DNA from: CAYQDB01 sp964416195
Lineage (GTDB): Bacteria; Zixibacteria; MSB-5A5; GN15; FEB-12
Assembly (NCBI GenBank): GCA_964416195.1
Contig: CAYQDB010000018.1
Span: forward strand, 1-47,583
Reading direction: 5' to 3'
DNA length: 47,583 nucleotides
Positions 8,451-16,181 of this stretch are shown one piece after another. Both the position numbers and the translations under genes were made by a program. Positions within the stretch are counted from its first letter, which is position 1, and the number at the start of each line of letters is the position of its first letter. Below the pieces are notes generated by a model. That model saw only the letters and a program-made list of their open reading frames with translations, was not told where the DNA came from and made no database searches.

Positions 8451-8966
8451 GTGGAATACCAGTACATTGTATTGGCAATGGTCACGCTGTTAACGTGTGT
8501 TTTTGTCAAGCCGTTAAAAGCCGACACGGATGCACGGGACACAACCGGCCTTGCGGCGGCTCTGGCAGAGATAACATCGGACAAACGAATAACGCTCTTT
8601 AATACCGATAGTTCTCGTGTAATTGGTCGATTGGTGTCAGTGGATTTTGAGCAATCTCTTCTGAGTATTCACGAACAGTATCGCTCAGACAGAGGGTACA
8701 CGACCTACTCGTTTGCTCAGTTGAACAAGATTACATTCCGCAAGAAAGGGCATCTTAAACCGGGATGGATGCTTCTGGGGCTAGTTGCCGGTAGCGCTGC
8801 AGGCTATGCAATCGGGTATTCAGTGGATGACGACTTTTTACAACCAATTGTTATGGGCATGGGTGTGTGTATACTTGGAGCTGGAGGCTTTCTCGCAGGC
8901 ACACTGATCCCTGTGATAACATCCTCTGAAATGGTGGAGTACAGGTTTAATGGCGGAGACGAATGA
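8451..8966 (+). CDS. Small exported membrane protein, unknown function
   Basis: The 171-residue protein starts with a signal sequence (VLAMVTLLTCVFVKPLKA) and has two further hydrophobic glycine-rich spans (LLGLVAGSAAGYAIGY and MGVCILGAGGFLAGTLI) resembling paired glycine-zipper helices. Between them and the signal lies a beta-rich region (GRLVSVDFEQSLLSI). I do not recognise the family. GTG 8451 is preferred over the TTG at 8391 because GGGAGG sits nine bases upstream and the signal peptide is then N-terminal. It is followed by a symmetric hairpin shared with the converging DUF2723 gene. Confidence 0.65.
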   Translation: MEYQYIVLAMVTLLTCVFVKPLKADTDARDTTGLAAALAEITSDKRITLFNTDSSRVIGRLVSVDFEQSLLSIHEQYRSDRGYTTYSFAQLNKITFRKKGHLKPGWMLLGLVAGSAAGYAIGYSVDDDFLQPIVMGMGVCILGAGGFLAGTLIPVITSSEMVEYRFNGGDE

Positions 8967-8985
8967 CGACATAGTGTCGAGTAGC

Positions 8986-9006
8986 TCAAAAGCCCCGGGC
9001 TTTTGA
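8986..9006. terminator. Symmetric hairpin between convergent genes
   Basis: TCAAAAGCCC and GGGCTTTTGA are exact inverted copies around one central base, with A-rich and T-rich arms. Such a structure can end transcription in both directions between the + gene ending at 8966 and the - gene ending at 9030. Confidence 0.6.
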
Positions 9007-9029
9007 CATTTCACTGCTGGGCTTGTAAC

Positions 9030-11159
9030 CTACTCTGGTATTTCGCCACCGATATTCTTACAAAGTTCATCAATCGCTTTTCGTATCTGAGGGGGTGGCT
9101 CAAGACGATTGGGCGGCAGTAATTCAAGCATCTTCTGTTTAATATACTTACACTCTGAGTCGCTGCCACTCTCCATTTCGTCGTGCGCTAAAAGGACAAA
9201 TCCCCTATACAGATTAAAAGCCATCCATTTCGAGGGTTGCTCAAGCGGAACTGTTGGGTCTGCATAACAGCGATAAATATACCGCTCCAGCAAGTTTTTA
9301 CGTAAAAGTTCTTTGTTAAGGGGTGGCGACGGCTGTGGAATCAACCGCTGAGACATTCCGTCATATCGCAGGTATGGTCGCAGCCATTCGGGCGCACTCA
9401 TAAAGTACATCGGACGCTTCCACTGGTTGTTGGATATGATCTGAATTAGTAACTGGTCCTGGACCATCAGGTATCCGCCGCTTATAGTTGGTTTTACTTC
9501 GAGATACAGGGAGTCGGGCAGAACCATATCCTTTTGCAATTGGAATGTTTCGGGATTGCTCTGAACCGGTACAACAATCGTTGTATCTTTCCATGGTAAT
9601 ATGCGAAGCTGTGAAATCTCTTCTTGCGAAAGCCCTAAGGGAAACGTGCTGTCCCTTTTGATGACTTGATCGATAAACCACGGTGTGTTCATCAGGCCCA
9701 GATTACAGATCGTGATGTCGGGTCTCATCCCTTCCGCGGCCTGCAGATACCAAAGTGGGAAAGTATCATTGTCTCCGCTTGTAAATAGTATGGCATCAGC
9801 GGGAAGGGTATTGAATATGTTCATTGAGGTGTCATAAGTGAAGTAATTGTTTGATCCGTCTATACGGTTATAGTTTCGAACGATCTGGTGAGTGGGAGAG
9901 GCGATTATTAAAAGTCCCACAAGTCCTGTAGCCGGTAGACGGTATTTCTTTCTAAGATTCCATGTTATCTGAAGGATAGAGCCTGCGCCGTAGGTAATAA
10001 AGACGGAAAAGATCACAAAACATGGAAGATAATGGCGGTGCAACGATCGGAAGAAATTAGCTGGAATATTGAAATAGATAATTGTCGTAACGCTGGTTAG
10101 CAGAAAGAGAGCGATCAGTCCTCCAGCCAGCTTTCTGTTCCTTCGCCAGAGCAGCAACAATCCGAGTAAGCCGAGCGCTGCCGGCAGGACACCGAAAACA
10201 CCCAGGCCGCCACTAGAGAATAGGAAATTAGCAATAAAAGCATTCACCCAATCCATTACCTGTTCATTGAAGAAGTCAGCTTTGCGGGAAAAGAAACTGA
10301 CAAGGAAACCGCCGCCGAATTGTTTGAGAGACACGTAGTGCCAGAAGCGTGTTAGCGAATCAGGATTACTTATGTTAAGGTAGGGTTCTCTCGATGCCAT
10401 CGGGATTAACAACAGGTGCAGCAATAGTCCCGCAATAAGGCCACAAATACCGCTTAACCAGGATTGTATTGACACTATCGTCTTCAGGCGCCTCAATAGA
10501 ATCCAGAAGAACAACCCCGGGACTAGGAGGAAGTTCGTTCGATGAACGCTGAAATCAAGGCCGAAGAAAAAAGCGATCAAAAATAGCCATCGGAATGTTT
10601 CTACCTGATCAGCACGTTCCCACCAGCGTATCATCGCCCAGATAATCATTGCTGTGAATAGAGCTGTCAATACATACGGGGTGAACTTGATCGCATACAG
10701 CCATAGGGTCTCGCTGAAAGCCAGGTTCAAGCTGCCAAACGCCGCTCCAATCAGAACTGCAATAGATGATCCTTTATATGGCGCTATCATCCCTGCAAAC
10801 TTTGTGCTTCGGATCAGATTCATGGCGATAAAGCAAACCAGGCCTGAGGTAATACCGGCCAGCACCCCTGCAAACAGATTAAGAGAGAATATGTCTGAAA
10901 CGCCCAAAGGGAGTTTTGTAACGACCCATCCCAGCAAAGTCAACAGCAATGAACCGGGAGGGGCGGATATCCCGAGAATAACCGCCGCCAATGAATAGTC
11001 CGCATTACCCCACCAGGTGATTGTCCTGAAAGCCGTCTGCGAGTAGATCGCAACGGCAACAGCGATAACCATGAGGGAAGACAGCAGCTTGGCTCTGGAC
11101 GCATGAACGCTGTCATAGGAATGTCGGATTGTGTTTTTTCTGTGTATTGAAGGGCTCAT
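9030..11159 (-). CDS. DUF2723 membrane protein (putative GT-C glycosyltransferase)
   Basis: The 709-residue integral membrane protein has about a dozen hydrophobic spans in its first 430 residues, then a soluble C-terminal region. The N-terminal WWGNADYSLAAVILGISAPPGS is a variant of the DUF2723 pattern, and the later TSGDNDTFPLWYLQAAEG is characteristic of the family. DUF2723 proteins resemble protein O-mannosyltransferases and probably move sugars from lipid carriers to envelope targets, though substrates are unknown. The usual acidic residue after the first span is present in GNAD. No clear Shine-Dalgarno precedes ATG 11159. A good promoter lies 33-62 bp upstream. Confidence 0.85.
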   Translation of the reverse strand: MSPSIHRKNTIRHSYDSVHASRAKLLSSLMVIAVAVAIYSQTAFRTITWWGNADYSLAAVILGISAPPGSLLLTLLGWVVTKLPLGVSDIFSLNLFAGVLAGITSGLVCFIAMNLIRSTKFAGMIAPYKGSSIAVLIGAAFGSLNLAFSETLWLYAIKFTPYVLTALFTAMIIWAMIRWWERADQVETFRWLFLIAFFFGLDFSVHRTNFLLVPGLFFWILLRRLKTIVSIQSWLSGICGLIAGLLLHLLLIPMASREPYLNISNPDSLTRFWHYVSLKQFGGGFLVSFFSRKADFFNEQVMDWVNAFIANFLFSSGGLGVFGVLPAALGLLGLLLLWRRNRKLAGGLIALFLLTSVTTIIYFNIPANFFRSLHRHYLPCFVIFSVFITYGAGSILQITWNLRKKYRLPATGLVGLLIIASPTHQIVRNYNRIDGSNNYFTYDTSMNIFNTLPADAILFTSGDNDTFPLWYLQAAEGMRPDITICNLGLMNTPWFIDQVIKRDSTFPLGLSQEEISQLRILPWKDTTIVVPVQSNPETFQLQKDMVLPDSLYLEVKPTISGGYLMVQDQLLIQIISNNQWKRPMYFMSAPEWLRPYLRYDGMSQRLIPQPSPPLNKELLRKNLLERYIYRCYADPTVPLEQPSKWMAFNLYRGFVLLAHDEMESGSDSECKYIKQKMLELLPPNRLEPPPQIRKAIDELCKNIGGEIPE

Positions 11160-11191
11160 TGACTATCGTTTTGCTGTTTGGTCTCTTTGTG

Positions 11192-11221
11192 AATCTACCC
11201 AGAGGTCCTGGAAATTGTCAA
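11192..11221 (-). promoter_or_regulatory. Sigma-70-type promoter of the DUF2723 gene
   Basis: Read on the - strand, TTGACA (11221-11216) is followed after 18 bases by TAGATT (11197-11192), placing transcription start about 25 bases before the gene. It is arranged back to back with the + promoter at 11249-11277. Confidence 0.55.
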
Positions 11222-11248
11222 GAAGCAAGTGACAAAACGAAAAAGTTG

Positions 11249-11277
11249 TTGACAAGAATGCGGGCGTGTAGTATTTT
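11249..11277 (+). promoter_or_regulatory. Sigma-70-type promoter of the 11384-14013 operon
   Basis: A perfect TTGACA (11249-11254), a 17-base spacer and TATTTT (11272-11277) lie about 107 bp before ATG 11384. No -24/-12 sigma-54 motif was seen here, so the activator gene does not appear to be driven by its own class of promoter. Confidence 0.65.
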
Positions 11278-11383
11278 ACTTGTAAGTCAGGGTGTAGGAA
11301 AGCTTTGGCTAAGTGTTTATTCAAGTCCCCACCATACCGTCAAGAAAAAAGCTAAGTTATAAACTCTAGCAAGGAGTGTAGAG

Positions 11384-11746
11384 ATGAAACGCGGAACTTC
11401 ATTATTGGCAATGGTTCTACTGCTCATCGTGATCCTCTGTGGTGAGTCATTTCCCATGGCCCATCCTCAAGGTTATCGAGACCCGGGTATGGGTGAGGAT
11501 CATAACTGGGGTGGAGAACAGGAAGGCTCGGACTCCCCTGTTCTCAGGGCCGGACAACGCAACCCAGGCACTGTTGTGACCGGCTTTGTGCACCTGGATA
11601 TTTTTATCAACAGCTTCTTCATGGAGTGGTTGTACGGTGATCTGCCTAGCGAACAGAAGGTGGACCCCACCATGTACTATATCATTCCATACGAACAGCA
11701 AGATATTGAGAATCCCGGTGCAACCGCGAACAACAAGGGTAATTAG
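11384..11746 (+). CDS. Small secreted protein, unknown, operonic with TPR activator
   Basis: The 120-residue precursor has a clear signal peptide (LLAMVLLLIVILCGESFPMA) and a mature part of about 95 residues that is polar and acidic, with one amphipathic segment around FVHLDIFINSFFMEWLYGD and a C-terminus ending NNKGN. I recognise no domain. AAGGAGT lies just before ATG 11384. Only two bases separate its stop from the start of the TPR/sigma-54 activator, so the two are made together. That arrangement could mean a secreted signal or a sensed envelope partner for the regulator; it could also be an unrelated envelope protein. Confidence 0.7.
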   Translation: MKRGTSLLAMVLLLIVILCGESFPMAHPQGYRDPGMGEDHNWGGEQEGSDSPVLRAGQRNPGTVVTGFVHLDIFINSFFMEWLYGDLPSEQKVDPTMYYIIPYEQQDIENPGATANNKGN

Positions 11747-11748
11747 CA

Positions 11749-14013
11749 ATGAGAAACCAAGCTATTGACAGCAGGGAGTTCCGGTACGCGATGGACCATT
11801 ATATGGCGTCCCTGGTCCAAAGGCGGGACTTCGCCGCGGCTGTCAAGTACTACGAAGACAATCACTGTGAGCTTGAAAGGGCTGGCAGTGCATTGGCGGG
11901 ATCGGTCCTTCATCATGCAGCTATGGCCTACGCGGCCCTCTCTAACTACCCTGCAGCTCTGAAGACGGCACGGGTTGCCCAGAACGTTGTTGCCAAAGAG
12001 AGCGACAGCGTGCTTCTGGCGGAGATTTTCCTGACACTGGGCGGGATTCTGCGCGACATGGGTGAGATGAAGGAAGCGGAAAGGGCGTTTCGAGACTCCG
12101 AATCGATATTCCGGCGTAAGGACTGCCTCGAAGGCCGGAGCCGGGCACTTAACCTTCTGGCGGGGTTGCTCTACAAACAGGGCGACTACAAGAATTCTCT
12201 TTCCCTGATCATGGATGCCGTTGAGATTGCCCGCAAGCTGAACGACCGTAAAAAGCTGGCCTACATGATGGGTAACCTTGGCCGGATTTTCACGTTCATA
12301 GGCGATTTCAGCGAGGCTGAAAAGCGTTTGCAGTTTAACGTTAACCTCTCTACTGAGCTTCGCGACTGGAAAGAAGTCACCCGTGCGCGTATCGCGCTGG
12401 GATACGTTTATATTCAACAGGGTGAGTTTGGGAAAGCCGAACAGTCTCTTGAGAACACCTATCGTGAGGTCGTTACGAGGGACAACAAGAGAAACCAGGT
12501 GATCTGCCTGAGTTATCTTGGCGAACTCTATTATCGTTCCGGAAGGCTCCGAGAAGCCCTTGGGACGCTGGAAAAAGCGCTGGTACTGGCGGAAGAGATC
12601 AAGCCCAACGCGACATTAGCCGGTCGAGTGATACGCCATCTGGCAGAGGTGCATGTCCGGCTCAAGAACTACTCGACGGCTCAGCGCTTTGTTACCAGGG
12701 CAATGAGGGTTATGCGGAAAGCCTGCAACAAAGTAGAGATTGGAGCCTTGTGGAAGATCAAGGCTATTATTGCAGAAGTGAATGGGCATGCGGCAGAAGG
12801 ACGGGAATGTTTTACTAAAGCCATTGACATTCTTACGGAATCCGGGGTGCGATTCGAGGAGGCGGAAGCTCTGATGGCGGCAGGAAGTCCCGGCCTTTTT
12901 GGCGACAGGCGGCGTTTAACTTATCTCTTCCGAGCCGAAGAGTTCTACCGGAATAGCGGCCTTTCAATAAAGCTTCAAGAGATTGAGCGAATCATCCATT
13001 CCATTGATTATCCTGTGGCTGCGTCAGCCGGAACTGGCCCTACCCGGCCCACTCCCTCTCCAGGAGTCATTGACTTTCTGACCAACTGTTTGGCGATCAA
13101 GCGGTTCATAGCGCAACTTGCAATAATTGGTCGCTCTGATCTACCTTTGCTGCTGACCGGCGAGACAGGTGTGGGCAAAGACCATATGGCGCGTTATTAC
13201 CACTCTCTTGTTCGGCCGGGCGCTCCGTTTGTGTCTGTCAACTGTGCCTCGCTCCCTGACACTCTCCTTGAATCCGAGCTGTTCGGGTATCGCAAGGGAG
13301 CCTTCACGGGAGCTGACACCGACAAGAAGGGGCTTATTGTAGCCGCGACCGGCGGGGTCCTGTATCTCGATGAAATCGGTGATATGCCGCTGTCGCTTCA
13401 GGCCAAGCTCTTAGGCGTCCTCGAAACGCGGCGAGTGATACCTCTCGGCTCAACAGAAGAGATTCAGCTTGACATCAAGCTGGTAGTAGCCACGAACAAG
13501 TACCTTGAGGAGATGGTAGAGCAGGGGACATTTCGACGTGATCTGTACTACCGCCTTAGCGGTTTCACTTTCCACATACCGGCGCTGCGCGACCGAAAAG
13601 GGGATATCCCTGTGCTGTTGCATCATTTCATGGAGCGCAGCCACCTCCTGAACAACAATACTGATATACCATCCGAGCTGGTTCATCTGTTCGTGGAGTA
13701 TGACTGGCCGGGCAACACCAGGGAGCTGCGCAACAAGGTGAAACGACTCGAGGTGATGGCTGAGCTTGTTGCCGAAGGCGACCTGGTGGAGTTGTCTCGT
13801 TCCATGTTCACCAGGGAGAGGCCGCAGATTGAAGGATCGCTGTTTGATCGCCTTGAGCAGCTTGAGCGCAGGATGATTGTTGAGGCCCTTTTGGTGTCCA
13901 GAGGCAACAAGTCCCAGGCTGCCCGGCTACTCAAGATCCATGAGGCAACGGTTCGCACAAAAGTCAAACGGTACGGAATCGATGTCAGCGTCGAAGGAGG
14001 CATGGTTCACTGA
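11749..14013 (+). CDS. TPR-domain sigma-54 transcription activator
   Basis: In this 754-residue cytosolic regulator, residues 1 to about 410 are helical tetratricopeptide-type repeats (e.g. AGLLYKQGDYKNSLSLI, GYVYIQQGEFGKAEQSL, GELYYRSGRLREALGTL) used for protein or peptide binding. A Pro-rich linker leads into a sigma-54 AAA+ domain: Walker A GETGVGKD (471-478), GAFTGA loop (517-522), Walker B LYLDEIGD, arginine-finger region FRRDLYYRL. A Fis-type helix-turn-helix ends the protein (NKSQAARLLKIHEATVRTKVKRYG). There is no REC, GAF or PAS sensor, so TPRs are the likely input. It is translated with the secreted protein upstream. Confidence 0.92.
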   Translation: MRNQAIDSREFRYAMDHYMASLVQRRDFAAAVKYYEDNHCELERAGSALAGSVLHHAAMAYAALSNYPAALKTARVAQNVVAKESDSVLLAEIFLTLGGILRDMGEMKEAERAFRDSESIFRRKDCLEGRSRALNLLAGLLYKQGDYKNSLSLIMDAVEIARKLNDRKKLAYMMGNLGRIFTFIGDFSEAEKRLQFNVNLSTELRDWKEVTRARIALGYVYIQQGEFGKAEQSLENTYREVVTRDNKRNQVICLSYLGELYYRSGRLREALGTLEKALVLAEEIKPNATLAGRVIRHLAEVHVRLKNYSTAQRFVTRAMRVMRKACNKVEIGALWKIKAIIAEVNGHAAEGRECFTKAIDILTESGVRFEEAEALMAAGSPGLFGDRRRLTYLFRAEEFYRNSGLSIKLQEIERIIHSIDYPVAASAGTGPTRPTPSPGVIDFLTNCLAIKRFIAQLAIIGRSDLPLLLTGETGVGKDHMARYYHSLVRPGAPFVSVNCASLPDTLLESELFGYRKGAFTGADTDKKGLIVAATGGVLYLDEIGDMPLSLQAKLLGVLETRRVIPLGSTEEIQLDIKLVVATNKYLEEMVEQGTFRRDLYYRLSGFTFHIPALRDRKGDIPVLLHHFMERSHLLNNNTDIPSELVHLFVEYDWPGNTRELRNKVKRLEVMAELVAEGDLVELSRSMFTRERPQIEGSLFDRLEQLERRMIVEALLVSRGNKSQAARLLKIHEATVRTKVKRYGIDVSVEGGMVH

Positions 14014-14111
14014 CTGATTGAATAATGAATGATATGACAGGGTTGCGGATGTCAGCCCGCGCCTTGTGCCTCGTGACGGAATACGATTTGTCAAGAGTGT
14101 TCAGTTGTAGC

Positions 14112-14151
14112 GGTAAGCGCCTGTCTGTCGGGCGCTTACCGTTTCCGTTTA
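14112..14151 (+). terminator. Rho-independent terminator of the TPR activator operon
   Basis: CGGTAAGCGCC (14112-14122) pairs with GGCGCTTACCG (14132-14142) and a T-rich tract follows. It lies about 100 bases after the activator stop codon. Confidence 0.8.
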
Positions 14152-14594
14152 TTGATCCTGCTCGTACAAATGTACGAATCTCCAAGGAAAGCAAAGTTAA
14201 CGGAGCTTCGCGCGTCCTTGTAACTTGCTCTCTGACAATAAGGTAGCGCCCCTTAAAAGTACCCGTTTAGGAAACGGCATCACTGTTGCTATATATTCCT
14301 ATGTCATTTTTACTCTTGTGCGCCGCTGTTGGTGCGTAGTTTAATTTTTCTCTCTTTGGCGGACAGCCACCCGTGTTCGAGGGGAGTACGGGTGGCATCC
14401 TTTTTTTGAATCGGTTCGCTGCGAAGGTGCCCGGCTGTGTGGGTGATACAATTCGTAGAAGCGCAGAATTTACCTATCATGTCATTTGCTTTCATCGAGA
14501 GATCGGTTATCTTTCACGCATGAGCGCAGATACACCATGACCTTGTCGAAACCGAAGGATTGACAATCGCCTGTAAAGCACTGGAGGACTGATA
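14152..14594. other. Gene-poor stretch with a possible small RNA
   Basis: No believable reading frame was found between the operon terminator and the small ORF at 14595. The only clear signal is the strong terminator at 14366-14407, which has no gene of its own upstream. A TATATT at 14292-14297 could be a -10 element but has no good -35 partner. Confidence 0.4.
14366..14407 (+). terminator. Orphan Rho-independent terminator
   Basis: GCCACCCGT (14366-14374) and ACGGGTGGC (14388-14396) form a perfect 9-bp stem followed by seven T residues (14401-14407). No coding region ends before it, so it may close a non-coding transcript beginning after 14151. Confidence 0.75.
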
Positions 14595-14747
14595 GTGTTA
14601 GACCGTATTACGTGTGGAATCAAGTGGTATCATGTTGTGGGGCTCGTTCTTGGGTTGACCGCCATAGCGGTTGTGGTGTTGTGGCTCACTCGGCGAGACA
14701 GCCAACCAGGAAAACTCCCCATAAACGATGACGGGGATATTATATAG
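14595..14747 (+). CDS. 50-residue single-span membrane protein
   Basis: GTG 14595 is preceded by CTGGAGGAC at a suitable distance. The product begins MLDRITCGIKWYHVV, has one membrane span (VGLVLGLTAIAVVVLWL) followed by TRR and a polar acidic tail ending DDGDII. The ribosome-binding site, the positive-inside arrangement and the clean hydrophobic helix support a real small protein. No family is recognised. It lies in an otherwise degraded stretch. Confidence 0.5.
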   Translation: MLDRITCGIKWYHVVGLVLGLTAIAVVVLWLTRRDSQPGKLPINDDGDII

Positions 14748-14790
14748 TTAGTCTGCAGTTCGACAGTCCTATGCTCCAGTCGATGGTCGT

Positions 14791-14919
14791 ATGCGTTCCC
14801 TTGAAGGCAAAGTCGTAGTCATCACCGGCGTCTCGCGCGGTATCGGCGCGGCGACGGCGCGCTTATTCACCAAAGAGAAGGTTAAACTCGTTTTATCTGG
14901 AACGCCACTGTCGGTGTAG
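14791..14919 (+). pseudogene. Truncated short-chain dehydrogenase (SDR) fragment
   Basis: ATG 14791 opens a 42-codon frame with MRSLEGKVVVITG and SRGIGAATARLF, the glycine-rich NAD(P)-binding start of an SDR (TGxxxGIG). The similarity stops after the second strand (VKLVLSG) and a stop codon follows at 14917. The remaining 200 or so residues of an SDR, including the catalytic YxxxK, are absent downstream. It is best read as the remnant of a deleted gene. Confidence 0.65.
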
Positions 14920-15003
14920 GCAAGGAGCTATACGTAGGGTCCCCCCCTGCGCGAATGAATTTTGTATTAGTACAACCAAAAAACGATATAACCTGCCGGG
15001 CTC

Positions 15004-15780
15004 TCACTCTTTTCCTGTTTTTTGCTCCTTGCCCTTTTCCCCTGGCATCTTAAAAACGGAGTCATCGATGTCGACATTCGTTTCGATTTTATCATATACC
15101 ATCCTGGACACCGTTTGGTCTCCCATCTTCGTCTCAATTGAGTGTGCTATTACAATTCCACCTACTTCCTTGTAATCAACCGGGTAGCTATCGACTTTGA
15201 AAACAGTACCTCCTGTTTGGCCTTCTATGGTAATTTTACATTCAAGAAAAGACTTCGCATCGAGATATATGTGGGTGATGAAGTCACCAACGGCGGCTCG
15301 TAGGGAATCATTTGTGGTAGTCAGCTTCAGGTGATAGACATCGCTCCCATCCATCTTCTCCTTACCGACCAACTCCGCTGCAAAACCCGCTTCCTCGTAG
15401 CCAACGAGTGGGCCATCAAAGTCAGCCTGGGTCCGAAAGGCCTTAGCCTGCATAGAGGGCATCTTCTGTGGTTTGCCGGTGCTGCCCGGCAGGATAGCCC
15501 AGGCGGTCTCACCATCGTAAGCCTGAACGACCGTCTGTCCCCCCATCGTTGCTTCCATCCTGAAGAGAGACGGTCGCTTCTGGTAGATGGTAAACGGTAA
15601 CTCCACGCCCTGCACCAGCGTCCTTCCCCTCATCTTCTTGGACATTACCGCTTTCAGTTTCTCTACCCCGCCTTTTGCTTGAATGTTCTTATCAATGATC
15701 TCTTCCACAGTGAGAGCGTACGATTGTGCACCCAGCGCTGCTACCAGCGCAACGATCAACAACAGGTATCCTTTCTTCAC
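15004..15780 (-). CDS. Secreted LolA/LppX-fold-like protein
   Basis: The 258-residue protein has a cleavable signal peptide (LLLIVALVAALGAQSYA) and then LTVEEIIDKNIQAKGGVEKLKAV, the opening typical of periplasmic outer-membrane-lipoprotein-sorting-like proteins. Repeated beta strands (FRMEATMGGQTVVQAYDGETAWAI, EYVG-type turns) suggest a half-barrel that holds a lipid or lipoprotein. It is not the housekeeping LolA, having no lolCDE neighbours. GTG 15780 follows AGGAGG. Its own promoter lies at 15867-15895. The C-terminus is lysine-rich. Confidence 0.7.
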   Translation of the reverse strand: MKKGYLLLIVALVAALGAQSYALTVEEIIDKNIQAKGGVEKLKAVMSKKMRGRTLVQGVELPFTIYQKRPSLFRMEATMGGQTVVQAYDGETAWAILPGSTGKPQKMPSMQAKAFRTQADFDGPLVGYEEAGFAAELVGKEKMDGSDVYHLKLTTTNDSLRAAVGDFITHIYLDAKSFLECKITIEGQTGGTVFKVDSYPVDYKEVGGIVIAHSIETKMGDQTVSRMVYDKIETNVDIDDSVFKMPGEKGKEQKTGKE

Positions 15781-15866
15781 CGTATTTCCTCCTGGTTTAG
15801 GTTTTATGACGGTTTGGTTTGTAAGTACGTGAATTTTGGAAAAAACATCTTTATAAGCACATCAAT

Positions 15867-15895
15867 AGTATGTACATGCTGTCAGTATTTGTCAA
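15867..15895 (-). promoter_or_regulatory. Sigma-70-type promoter of the LolA-like gene
   Basis: On the - strand, TTGACA (15895-15890) is followed after 17 bases by CATACT (15872-15867), roughly 90 bases before the GTG start at 15780. Confidence 0.55.
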
Positions 15896-16130
15896 GTAGT
15901 GGGATTGACTGGCCCGCTCAGAAGGCTGACTGCGGGTACCTGCGTTCAAATGCTGTCCGCGAATCCTTGGCGAGCCTTTCGAGGTTACCTGGCGAATGAA
16001 AAACGGAGACACCTGCTTACACTTTTTTTCTGGACGTTTCCTATTATAGAAAGCATCTGAGTAGTTTTCTGAGCAATGTGGGTTTGTGCATCGATTTGCG
16101 GAAAATGAGCAACAAAGCAGTAAAATGTGC

Positions 16131-16158
16131 TTGATTTATAGAGTGTGGTGCCGATACT
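16131..16158 (+). promoter_or_regulatory. Possible promoter of the response regulator gene
   Basis: TTGATT (16131-16136), a 16-base spacer and GATACT (16153-16158) lie about 23 bp before ATG 16182. Moderate match only. The rest of 15896-16130 shows nothing further. Confidence 0.35.
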
Positions 16159-16181
16159 TTAGTTAAAACCAAGTCAGGAAA

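Noticed and set aside
11129..11362. 77-codon + frame overlapping the divergent promoters
   Set aside because: It covers both promoter regions and the end of the DUF2723 gene; no supporting signal.
14025..14246. 73-codon + frame after the TPR activator
   Set aside because: It reads through the operon terminator at 14112-14151.
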